64,000 nt of DNA, from assembly GCA_015295805.1 (NCBI GenBank), contig DVEF01000041.1, forward strand, positions 53,423 through 117,422. The letters are read 5' to 3'. The DNA comes from Geminocystis sp. M7585_C2015_104 (GTDB lineage: Bacteria > Cyanobacteriota > Cyanobacteriia > Cyanobacteriales > Cyanobacteriaceae). The translations under genes and the position numbers were made by a program. The number at the start of each line of letters is the position of its first letter. Position 1 is the first letter of the stretch. The notes under the pieces were generated by a model. That model was given only the letters and a program-made list of their open reading frames with translations. It ran no database searches and was not told the DNA's origin. This document shows positions 9,520-17,188 of the stretch, piece after piece.

Positions 9520-9821
9520 GGTCTGTTATAGTTCTAAAGGTTTCCAGGAAAGAGAAATGCCACAATACAATTACATCCTTACCCTCTGTGGCTTTGACCG
9601 TGAAAAAGGTCCTATTCTAAGATACAATATAGGCTAATAATGGGATAATTGTGCCCCCATAATTTGAGCTATCCTTGACAAAAAGCGCCCTTGGTTCGGA
9701 CCGCTAATTCTGCTACCATAGGAAAACGGAAACTTTACAAGAGCGGACACTGTACAAAGGCAAAAACCCAGATGCCTTTCACATGATATAGGCTCAATGG
9801 CTAGTGGATAGGGTAAAAATC

Positions 9822-10688
9822 ATGAGTCCCAGAAGACTATCTGAACAAGAGCGGAAGGAGATAATTCAATTATACCGCCAAGGACCGGACACCTCCTCTA
9901 CCTTGGCAGAGCGTTTTGGTGTCACACCGGCCACTATTAGTCGTATTCTCAAAAAAAGCCTTCCGGCAGAAGAATACGAGAGTCTAATTAGGGAAAAACG
10001 TCTCCTTCGTCATGGCCAACCCTCCCAGGCAACCAGTAACACAGGCGAACAGTTATTTCTTCTGGGGCCGCAAGATACCTCGGACAATGCCCCCGTCCCA
10101 CAAGACATCCAGTCCCAACATCCCTATGAAAGGGCAGAAGAAACTGACCAGCCAATAGAGCAAATCTGGGATACCCTTTACCAAGAAGAAATCCTCTCCC
10201 CGGAAGAAGAAGAAGAGGAAGAAGAGGAGACAGAAGACAAGGGGGACGAGGAGGGAATAAACTTAGAGCACCGGGAGCACTACCACTACGGGGAACACGA
10301 CTATATCTTTGAGCTCGACTGGGATATTGATTTTGGCCTCGAGTCAACCCCGGGGGCTTCAGAGGAGGAACAGGTCAGAATTCTACCATTAAAGGCGGCA
10401 GTTTTCCCCAAAACCTGTTATCTGGTGATCGACCAATCCTCTGAACTGATTGCTAGGCCATTGAAAGATTTTGCCCATCTTGGAGAAATACCAGAGGCGA
10501 AGGTGTCCCAACTGACATTACCAGTTTTTGACAATCATAGGGCGGCCAGGCGATTCTGCCAAGACAAGGGGAAGGTTATAAAAGTCCCCGACGGCAGAAT
10601 CCTACAAAAGACCTCATCCTATCTGCTGGCAAAGGGCATTAGTTGCCTTCTCATGGATGGCAAAGTCTACTCCCTGGCAGACAGTTAA
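9822..10688 (+). CDS. HTH-domain protein with acidic linker (transposase-like HTH)
   Basis: The protein has 288 aa from ATG 9822; the frame is open from a GTG at 9804. Residues 1-50 form a helix-turn-helix of the transposase/sigma-like class (LAERFGVTPATISRILKK). A low-complexity linker follows, with an almost pure glutamate tract near residues 124-136. The C-terminal about 100 residues look like a separate folded domain (LPLKAAVFPKTCYLVID... VSQLTLPVFDNHRAARRF). Such proteins are often labelled transposases, but no catalytic domain or terminal repeats are visible, so a DNA-binding regulator is more likely. It shares a TTAA double stop with ycf51. Confidence 0.7.
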   Translation: MSPRRLSEQERKEIIQLYRQGPDTSSTLAERFGVTPATISRILKKSLPAEEYESLIREKRLLRHGQPSQATSNTGEQLFLLGPQDTSDNAPVPQDIQSQHPYERAEETDQPIEQIWDTLYQEEILSPEEEEEEEEETEDKGDEEGINLEHREHYHYGEHDYIFELDWDIDFGLESTPGASEEEQVRILPLKAAVFPKTCYLVIDQSSELIARPLKDFAHLGEIPEAKVSQLTLPVFDNHRAARRFCQDKGKVIKVPDGRILQKTSSYLLAKGISCLLMDGKVYSLADS

Positions 10689-11209
10689 CCTTCCGACAAA
10701 AGAGACTCCAGTTTGGCGAAGGCATCTTGGAAGATAGTAATTTCCGCATTCGGGTCTTCTCTTTTGGCCAGGGAGCGTCGAATCTGACCAAGATATATGG
10801 GTATTGTTTTCTTGTCCTGGTGGACTTGAACTCTCGCCCTAATGGTGAGTGAGTCTTCCCCGTCAATAGCCATCCTCCCATAGGAGAACAAATCCATGGC
10901 GGCCTGTTTTAAAGTGGCTTCTAATACTGGCGGTGTAATATCCGTACTCACCGCTATTACTGCTTGTGTAGCGCCATTGTCATAAACAAGACTGTATTTG
11001 GCCGCATTGGGGATTTCCACCCGCTGAAATAGACCTAAACTCAGAGCAAACAAACCACCTGTCAACACTGCCATAAAGGCCGTCACCCCCACCAGGCGAA
11101 AACGAAATCCCCATTTGAATATAAATGCCAACAGGGTCAAAAATAAAACACTTATAGTACCATAAAAGCACCACAGACTATACTGAGCAAAATCCAATGA
11201 GAATTCCAT
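10685..11209 (-). CDS. ycf51: Ycf51 family protein
   Basis: A 174-aa protein with two N-terminal hydrophobic helices (about residues 10-32 and 38-60) and a soluble C-terminal domain. It resembles the Ycf51 family of cyanobacteria and some plastids. Function unknown; probably membrane-bound with the soluble part carrying the conserved YDNGATQAVIAV region. It is convergent with the HTH gene and shares the TTAA stop. Confidence 0.75.
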   Translation of the reverse strand: MEFSLDFAQYSLWCFYGTISVLFLTLLAFIFKWGFRFRLVGVTAFMAVLTGGLFALSLGLFQRVEIPNAAKYSLVYDNGATQAVIAVSTDITPPVLEATLKQAAMDLFSYGRMAIDGEDSLTIRARVQVHQDKKTIPIYLGQIRRSLAKREDPNAEITIFQDAFAKLESLLSEG

Positions 11210-11381
11210 CTTTCCCGCAGACTCCTCCCATTTTTGCCCCCCATTTTACCCCAAAATTCCCACTACCGCTGGTGTAAGATAGTAGAAGGAGGCATTTTAG
11301 AATTTTTTAATATAAAAAGCCGACGACAGTTTTTCATTGTTTCATTGGTGGATTGCCACAGCCGTCTACATCCTGGAAAAT

Positions 11382-12545
11382 ATGAGTCTGTCAGAGAATA
11401 CCGCTAATCCCCCCACTATCCACTACCACGAGGACACCCTTAAACTCATATTGTTTGTGGATAATCCTTACAGTTCAGAGAAGAATATAGAACAAATTAC
11501 CGAATACTTAAAGACTCTAAGTCAGGATTATGAATTCGATTTACAAGTATTAGAAATAAGTAAACACCCTCATCTAGTAGAACATTTTAAGTTAGTGGTT
11601 ACCCCCGCCTTGGTGAAAGTTAATCCTCCCCCTCAGCAGATCTTGGCCGGCACAAATCTCACTGCCAAACTACGTAAGTATTGGTATCAGTGGCAAACTT
11701 CTCTTCAGGAGTACAAAAAAAATCATGCCGATAAGCCCCCCTCTAGCTGGCATACTTGTGTGCCCTCTTCAGAATTAATCCGTCTCCAGGATGAGCTTTT
11801 CTATCTGAAAAAAGAAGTGGAGGATTTGAGGGAACAGATAAAATTTAAAGATCAAATGTTGGCCATGCTGGCTCACGATTTACGCACTCCCCTCACAGCC
11901 GCCTCCATTGCTCTGGAGACCTTGGAAATCTACTACAACAGTCAACAAGACGGGGATAACGACAAAAATAAGGGGACAATAAGAAGGCTTTTTCAACAGG
12001 CAAAGAACCAGTTTTTTGCCATGAATAAAATGATAGGAGAGTTAATACAAATAACAAGAGAAAATAGTGGAAAATTCAAAATAAATCCAGTGAAAACGGA
12101 TTTAATTATTCTCACTGAGGATGCTATCAATACGGTGCAACCCAAACTAGCAGAAAAAAAACAATATATCCTCAAAGACATTCCCCATGACTTGCCCCCT
12201 GTTTACAGTGACCCAAAATTAATTAGACAGGTGCTGATAAATATCTTAGATAATGCCATAAAATACAGCCCAGAGGGAACCCCTATTACTATTTCTATGC
12301 TACACAAAACCAGCCAAAAAGTAGAGGTGAGTATAATGGACCTGGGTCCTGGTATACCCGACAGTCAAAAAGAACAAATTTTCGAGGAAAACTACAGACT
12401 GCCAAGGGATGGAAAAAAGGAAGGCTTTGGTATAGGCTTGAGTTTCTGTCGTCGCATTATCCACGCCCACTACGGACAAATCTGGGTAGATGACAATGGC
12501 AGTCAGGGCAGTTGTTTTCGTTTCACCCTACCAATTTACCGTTAA
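11382..12545 (+). CDS. sasA: Circadian clock sensor histidine kinase SasA
   Basis: The protein has 387 aa from ATG 11382; the frame extends to a TTG at 11337. Residues about 17-105 form a KaiB-like thioredoxin fold (LKLILFVDNPYSSEKN), the domain that binds KaiC. The DHp helix has the phosphoacceptor His165 in LAHDLRTPL. The HATPase domain has an N box (NILDNAIKYSPEG), G1 (DLGPGIPD) and G2 (GFGIGLSFCRRI). It autophosphorylates on KaiC and passes phosphate to RpaA, driving circadian output (family knowledge). kaiABC and rpaA are not in the window, but the paralogous regulator RpaB is. Confidence 0.92.
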   Translation: MSLSENTANPPTIHYHEDTLKLILFVDNPYSSEKNIEQITEYLKTLSQDYEFDLQVLEISKHPHLVEHFKLVVTPALVKVNPPPQQILAGTNLTAKLRKYWYQWQTSLQEYKKNHADKPPSSWHTCVPSSELIRLQDELFYLKKEVEDLREQIKFKDQMLAMLAHDLRTPLTAASIALETLEIYYNSQQDGDNDKNKGTIRRLFQQAKNQFFAMNKMIGELIQITRENSGKFKINPVKTDLIILTEDAINTVQPKLAEKKQYILKDIPHDLPPVYSDPKLIRQVLINILDNAIKYSPEGTPITISMLHKTSQKVEVSIMDLGPGIPDSQKEQIFEENYRLPRDGKKEGFGIGLSFCRRIIHAHYGQIWVDDNGSQGSCFRFTLPIYR

Positions 12546-12623
12546 ATCCCTACCGTCTCGAGGTTACTCCCCCCCCGAAAGCCGTGTTACAATAGTACCA
12601 GGAAGTAAGGGGGGCCGGGTGCC

Positions 12624-13067
12624 ATGAAAAAACTAATTCTGGCTAGTGTAATTGCCCTGTTGTCCCTTAATACATTGGTGGCAACCAGTAAAGCAGAAAA
12701 CGTCGACGCCGTCAAGCAACTACTAAAGACAAATCAATGTCAGGGATGTGACTTAAGAGGAGCCAATTTGGAAGAAGTCCATCTTATTGGGGCAGACTTG
12801 AGAGGTGCTGATCTTAGGGGTGCTAATCTGAGAGGTGCTATTTTAGAAGGGGCAGACTTAGACGGTGCAAACTTACAGGGGGCAAACCTGAGTGGAGCCT
12901 TTCTCACTAATGCCACCCTCAATAATGCTAACCTAACAGATGTAGACCTAAGTTATGCCATTATCGTCGATGCCCTGGTAGACGGTGCTACTATAAGCTA
13001 CAGGAATATCGAGGGAGCTGTTATTGTGGAAACTCCCATTGGCATTGGCGGTGAATATCCCCACTAA
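12624..13067 (+). CDS. Secreted pentapeptide-repeat protein
   Basis: A 147-aa protein. Residues 1-24 are a Sec-type signal peptide (MKKLILASVIALLSL... SKA). A CQGCDLRGANL segment leads into about 14 pentapeptide repeats of the A(D/N)LxG type (residues 38-110), which fold as a right-handed quadrilateral beta-helix. The CxxC before the repeats is typical of small cyanobacterial lumenal or periplasmic pentapeptide proteins. Function unknown. It is probably transcribed alone. Confidence 0.8.
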   Translation: MKKLILASVIALLSLNTLVATSKAENVDAVKQLLKTNQCQGCDLRGANLEEVHLIGADLRGADLRGANLRGAILEGADLDGANLQGANLSGAFLTNATLNNANLTDVDLSYAIIVDALVDGATISYRNIEGAVIVETPIGIGGEYPH

Positions 13068-13153
13068 AGGGAACTTTAAGTTCTTTAAAGTTAGTTTAAG
13101 TAAAATTAAGAAAAAAATGGTACATTGGTAGGAAACTAAAAACAAGAGCCATC

Positions 13154-14029
13154 ATGAGATGTATTGTAAAGCGCAGAGCCCAGTTTAGCGCTTCTCACCG
13201 GTACTGGTTGCCGGAATTGAGTGAGGAGGAGAATGAGAGGCTTTTTGGCGCTAACAGTCGTTTTCCAGGGCATGGCCACAATTATGTGCTATATGTCTCC
13301 CTGGTGGGGGAATTAGACGAATATGGCATGGTGACAAACCTTTCCGATGTGAAAAAAATCATTCACCGGGAGGTAATCAGTCAATTGGACTATAGCCATC
13401 TTAACGACACCTGGCCAGAATTCCAACAAACCCTCCCCACCACCGAATACATAGCTAAAGCCATCTGGCAACGTTTAGCACCCTATTTGCCTTTGGTAGA
13501 CATACAACTATACGAACATCCGCAACTGTGGGCTAACTATCAAGGGAAAGACATGGAAGCTACACTCACCATTGGAACACATTTCAGTGCTGCACACCGT
13601 TTGGCGTTACCAGAATTGACCTTGGAAGAAAATACTAGAATCTATGGCAAATGTGCTCGTCCTAATGGTCATGGGCACAATTATCATCTAGAAGTGTCCG
13701 TAACCGGCCAGATTCACCCCCGCACCGGCATGGTTGTGGATTTGGTCACATTACATAAAGTAGTGGAAGAATATGTGGTTGAGCCTCTAGATCACACCTT
13801 CCTAAACAAAGATATACCCCATTTTGCCCAAGTGGTTCCCACCGCCGAAAATATAGCTGTCTATATAGCCAAGGTACTACGAGATCCCATTGCCAAGTTA
13901 GGAGTAGAATTAACCAAGGTAAAACTGATAGAGAGTCCCAATAACTCCTGTGAGCTCGACTGTCGTCAACTCTTTCCCCGACAGGAAGAAGAAAGTATCT
14001 CTACCCCCGATTCCCTAGCTGTTGTCTAG
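13154..14029 (+). CDS. Tandem 6-pyruvoyl-tetrahydropterin synthase / QueD-like protein
   Basis: A 291-aa protein made of two PTPS/QueD domains. Domain 1 (residues 1-130) has FSASHRY and GHGHNYVLY; domain 2 (about 135-275) has FSAAHRL and GHGHNYHLE. Those His residues bind Zn. Domain 2 also keeps the cysteine just before the His motif (GKCARPNGHGHNY), the nucleophile position in QueD/PTPS, while domain 1 has Ser-Arg-Phe there and no Cys. So one domain may be non-catalytic or specialised. Products could be 6-carboxytetrahydropterin (queuosine) or a tetrahydrobiopterin precursor; sequence alone does not decide. A strong terminator follows. Confidence 0.85.
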   Translation: MRCIVKRRAQFSASHRYWLPELSEEENERLFGANSRFPGHGHNYVLYVSLVGELDEYGMVTNLSDVKKIIHREVISQLDYSHLNDTWPEFQQTLPTTEYIAKAIWQRLAPYLPLVDIQLYEHPQLWANYQGKDMEATLTIGTHFSAAHRLALPELTLEENTRIYGKCARPNGHGHNYHLEVSVTGQIHPRTGMVVDLVTLHKVVEEYVVEPLDHTFLNKDIPHFAQVVPTAENIAVYIAKVLRDPIAKLGVELTKVKLIESPNNSCELDCRQLFPRQEEESISTPDSLAVV

Positions 14030-14094
14030 AGGCAGAAACACATTCGGCCCGTGTGGGAATTGTCCTTTTTCTCTGAAGTCCAGCCCAGACAGGG

Positions 14095-14118
14095 AAAGGG
14101 CCCCCATGGGCCTTTTTT
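14095..14118 (+). terminator. Rho-independent terminator after the PTPS gene
   Basis: GGCCC (14099-14103), loop CCAT, and GGGCC (14108-14112), flanked by AAA on the left and six T on the right. Confidence 0.75.
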
Positions 14119-14192
14119 ATTTTTATTGGCAAATAATGTCAAGGAAAACAAATATATAATTGACTGTAAGCGTGGACGGGGAATATAAGAAA

Positions 14193-14504
14193 ATGATTAC
14201 AGGGGAACAATTACGAAAACTAATACAGGACAAATGGGGCTATTCTTACGACGTGCAAATACTAAGGATTCGGGATAAAATCTATTTTCAAGTGATGTGG
14301 AAATATTTAGAACAGGCCTCTTTTCATTATACTGAAGCAGAGTATCTAGAAAATCTAGAACAAATAGCCCAATATCTAAACCACTGGGGAGTAGTCAGTC
14401 AAGTAATTGAAGGAATAAGGGAAACAAAAAGTAAACCTCGTCTGGGCAAAGCAGTGAGTATCCCCTTATCGTTGGGCGAAAGAGCGTCAGAATGGATTCT
14501 ATAA
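14193..14504 (+). CDS. DUF3067 family protein
   Basis: The protein has 103 aa from ATG 14193 (MITGEQLRKLI); the open frame reaches back to a TTG at 14160. The sequence matches my recollection of DUF3067, a cyanobacterial and plastid family, with YDVQILRIRDKIYFQVMWKY as its most recognisable stretch. Function unknown. No membrane segment. The Nudix gene follows 19 bp later, so an operon is likely. Confidence 0.75.
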   Translation: MITGEQLRKLIQDKWGYSYDVQILRIRDKIYFQVMWKYLEQASFHYTEAEYLENLEQIAQYLNHWGVVSQVIEGIRETKSKPRLGKAVSIPLSLGERASEWIL

Positions 14505-14523
14505 ACAATAGAGAAGTGAAACT

Positions 14524-14958
14524 ATGAGCAATTATAAAAATCCCGTGCCAACAGTGGATATTATTATCGAAATGGGAGATAAAGGAGAAGAGGGAATTGT
14601 CCTCATCGAAAGAAAAAATCCCCCCATAGGGTGGGCAATCCCAGGAGGTTTTGTAGACTATGGGGAGACAGTGGAAGCGGCTGCAATCCGTGAGGCAAAG
14701 GAGGAAACCGGCTTAGATGTAACCCTAAAAGACCTATTGTATGTCTATTCTGACCCCAAACGGGATCCCCGTCAACACACTGTGAGTATCGTTTTTATTG
14801 CCAGCGGTAAGGGTAGATTACAAGCTGCCGATGATGCCATCAATGCTGCTATTTTCCCCTTAAACCAACTACCATCACCCCTATGTTTTGACCACGAACT
14901 TATTTTACGTGACTACCTGGGGTACCGGCGTGGCATTCGTCCTTCTCCCCGGTTATAA
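14524..14958 (+). CDS. Nudix hydrolase
   Basis: A 144-aa protein with a complete Nudix box, GX5EX7REUXEEXGU, seen as [26 protein letters not shown] in two pieces. The family hydrolyses nucleoside diphosphates linked to another moiety, and the short single-domain form with VDIIIEM near the N-terminus resembles ADP-ribose or related pyrophosphatases. The substrate is not predictable. An insertion sequence starts 37 bp downstream, so any original downstream partner was separated. Confidence 0.88.
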   Translation: MSNYKNPVPTVDIIIEMGDKGEEGIVLIERKNPPIGWAIPGGFVDYGETVEAAAIREAKEETGLDVTLKDLLYVYSDPKRDPRQHTVSIVFIASGKGRLQAADDAINAAIFPLNQLPSPLCFDHELILRDYLGYRRGIRPSPRL

Positions 14959-14981
14959 TTGAAGATATGACGGGGCGTGCC

Positions 14982-14994
14982 ATTTTTTACCTAT
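14982..14994 (+). repeat. Left copy of the 13-bp direct repeat flanking the IS
   Basis: ATTTTTTACCTAT directly outside the left TIR; identical to 15943-15955. Probably the target site duplication, longer than usual for this family. Confidence 0.75.
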
Positions 14995-15012
14995 ACGTTG
15001 GGTGAGAAATTA
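14995..15012 (+). repeat. Left terminal inverted repeat of the IS
   Basis: 18 bp; pairs with 15925-15942 with two mismatches (positions 5 and 7). Confidence 0.85.
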
Positions 15013-15838
15013 AACCACATTTTTATTCCTGAATAAACTACAAGCTATAGAGTAAGCATACAGATAACTCAAAAGCGTAATACCTCTGCGCCACCTAACT
15101 ATAGTATTGAAACTCTTTATCCTCCCAATAACACTTTCCACTACCTGCCTCATACCCCTTTTCTCCTTTCTCCTGCACACCTTCACACCCTCAACATACC
15201 TATAAGCTCTGTCTCCATATACTTCATTGTATCCTACCAACTCCCTAAACCATCTACTCTTACTCTTCCTCAACCTATATGCCTTACTCTCATGCATACT
15301 ACCATACGTAAACCACACATCATACACACCACCATCCTCATCACATAACACCATAACCAGCACTCCGTAGTACACCTCTTCAAATTCTACCTGCCTTCCA
15401 TAGTGAACACTGTATAAATTCCTTCGTCTTCTTACCCAAAACTTTCTGCCCCCTTCTTATCCTCTGAGTCCTTGCCCTATTGACATTGGCCACCGGAAGT
15501 ATAATACCGTCCACTATTAGTTTTATCTTTTTCCCAAGTAGTGTTTTAACAAACATTAGCATAACTGAGCTGTGTAGCATGTATTGTCTAAGTTTTGAGT
15601 GAATTCTTTTTTGCATTCTTGACTTTCTGAAGATGTGGTATGAGTTTATGGAAGGGTCTATGAGGTTTTTTGCCAGTGTTAGTAGAGGAGAATGTAGGTA
15701 GTAGGAGAGGATGAGGAGAGCCATGATTTGCTGGTCAGAGATTTTAGGTTTTCTACCTGCTTTAGGGTCTTTGTAGATGAGTTTGTGGAAAGTTTCGATT
15801 TCAGAGAGGATTTTGTGGTAAAATCTAATTATGTTCAT
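15010..15838 (-). pseudogene. IS982-family transposase, frameshifted
   Basis: Two frames join into one transposase. The 5' part (15838-15380, 152 aa) carries the N-terminal helical region and LIVDGIILPVANVNRAR, with the first catalytic Asp. The 3' part (to 15010) carries GDRAYRY (second Asp) and VESVIGRIKSFNTI (Glu region). The frame changes at about 15406, where one extra base separates CAG-TGT from CAC-TAT-GGA; removing one base restores a full protein of about 275 aa. No slippery A6G-type motif is visible at the junction, so a disabling mutation (or a sequencing error) is more likely than programmed frameshifting. Confidence 0.8.
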
Positions 15839-15924
15839 TTTGGGTGCCTCCCTGCGTAGGAATTTGGTATTAATATATTACCTGTACTACGCAAGGCCTT
15901 TTGATAAGAAGTTTTTTGTTTTAG

Positions 15925-15942
15925 TAATTTCTCACTCGACGT
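15925..15942 (-). repeat. Right terminal inverted repeat of the IS
   Basis: 18 bp, the partner of 14995-15012. Confidence 0.85.
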
Positions 15943-15955
15943 ATTTTTTACCTAT
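15943..15955 (+). repeat. Right copy of the 13-bp direct repeat flanking the IS
   Basis: ATTTTTTACCTAT directly outside the right TIR. Confidence 0.75.
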
Positions 15956-16002
15956 TTTACAGGTAGTATGTAGCGGGACATGCCCTCCTCATTTCAACCA
16001 GA

Positions 16003-16827
16003 ATGCCTAAGCATAGTTTTCAAGACAAGCCAATAAGGAAACAGTCAGCGGTTACCCCTTCTGTTGCCAACCAGCCTGATGATTTAATTTACGGTTGCCA
16101 TCCCGTATTGGCGGCTATATCTGCTAATCAACAGCTTAACCGTCTTTACATCACCCCAAAACTCTCTCAGGATAAACGTTTTGAGCCTTTAATACCCCTG
16201 TTAAAAGCCAGAGGCACAGTAGTAGACATAGTAGACAGTCAAAGACTGAATCAATTAACCAATTTTGCTAACCACCAAGGCGTCGCCGCTAAAGTTGCCC
16301 CCTATGAGTATATTGATTTGCATGAATTGATAGCACAAGCGAAGGAAAAAACAGCCCACCCGGTAATTCTAATCGCAGATGGGATAAATGATCCCCACAA
16401 TTTGGGGGCTATAATTCGCACGGCAGAGGCACTAGGGATGCAGGGTTTGGTAATACCCCAAAGACGCGCGGTGGCAGTCACCTCTACGGTGATGAAAGTG
16501 GCGGCTGGTGCCTTGTCTTATTTCCCAGTAGCCAGAGTGGTGAATATAAATCAGGCCATCTCCCGGTTGAAGGAAGAGGGTTTCTGGATTTATGGTACTA
16601 TAGCACAGGGGGGCCAATGGTTACACCAGGCTAAACTAGAGGGGGCCATCGGTTTAGTGATAGGGGCGGAAGACAAGGGCATAAGCCAGTCTGTGTTAAA
16701 AGCATGTGATTTCCTTCTGTCTATACCCATGGCAGGGAAAACTCCCAGTCTCAATGCCTCCGTTGCCACAGCCATTTGTCTTTATGAAATCCGTCGTCAA
16801 CAACTCCTGGCCTTCCCATCTGCATGA
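16003..16827 (+). CDS. rlmB: 23S rRNA 2'-O-methyltransferase RlmB (TrmH family)
   Basis: A 274-aa SPOUT methyltransferase. An N-terminal RNA-binding substrate domain (YGCHPVLAAISANQQLNRLY) is followed by the trefoil-knot domain with the three TrmH motifs: INDPHNLGAIIRTAEALG, LVIGAEDKGIS and IPMAGKTPSLNASVA. It methylates G2251 (E. coli numbering) of 23S rRNA using S-adenosylmethionine (family knowledge). The IS lies 60 bp upstream and may have replaced or moved its promoter. Confidence 0.9.
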   Translation: MPKHSFQDKPIRKQSAVTPSVANQPDDLIYGCHPVLAAISANQQLNRLYITPKLSQDKRFEPLIPLLKARGTVVDIVDSQRLNQLTNFANHQGVAAKVAPYEYIDLHELIAQAKEKTAHPVILIADGINDPHNLGAIIRTAEALGMQGLVIPQRRAVAVTSTVMKVAAGALSYFPVARVVNINQAISRLKEEGFWIYGTIAQGGQWLHQAKLEGAIGLVIGAEDKGISQSVLKACDFLLSIPMAGKTPSLNASVATAICLYEIRRQQLLAFPSA

Positions 16828-16921
16828 AAGGGTAAGAAGGGCAAGTGTAAGTCAGCTCCCCCTTGTCAAAATCTGATAACAGAGTCACACTAGTAGCAAA
16901 GACCCATTTAGCGAGGGGGGG

Positions 16922-17182
16922 ATGATGGAAGTGAAAGAATTACTGCTTGACTTGTTGGATTCCCTGGGATGGGCAGTTTGGCTAGAAATAGTCACAGACA
17001 AGCCCCAGTGTACTTACTATTTTGGCCCTTTTCTCACCCAACAGGAGGCCATTTCCCACCAAGAAGGTTATCTGGAAGACTTAAAGGAAGAAAAAACCAC
17101 TGGCATCACCGTGAGGGCTATGGGTTGTAAGCCAAGGGAACTGACCGTATGTAGTGATGTGCCACCGGATGATTGGATTTGA
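16922..17182 (+). CDS. DUF1816 domain protein
   Basis: An 86-aa protein of the cyanobacterial DUF1816 family, recognised by GWAVWLEIVTDKPQCTYYFG and the C-terminal PPDDW. Function unknown. The start is one of two adjacent ATG codons (16922 or 16925) behind a G-rich ribosome binding site. It ends 6 bp before the convergent permease gene. Confidence 0.75.
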   Translation: MMEVKELLLDLLDSLGWAVWLEIVTDKPQCTYYFGPFLTQQEAISHQEGYLEDLKEEKTTGITVRAMGCKPRELTVCSDVPPDDWI

Positions 17183-17188
17183 GTGTTG

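Larger units (their letters stand above)
14995..15942 (-). mobile_element. IS982-like insertion sequence, 948 bp
   Basis: The element is bounded by 18-bp terminal inverted repeats, ACGTTGGGTGAGAAATTA at 14995-15012 and ACGTCGAGTGAGAAATTA read from 15942 to 15925 (16 of 18 identical). Outside them lies a perfect 13-bp direct repeat. The transposase gene on the minus strand is interrupted by a frameshift. The family call rests on size, on transposase motifs (DDE type, GDRAY) and on the 5'-AC ends. Confidence 0.85.

Noticed and set aside
9570..9660. Short ORF (about 26 codons) between carA and the HTH gene
   Set aside because: No ribosome binding site and no recognisable product.
15395..15412. 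Programmed frameshift in the IS transposase
   Set aside because: No slippery heptamer or poly-A run at the junction; a mutation or read error explains it better.
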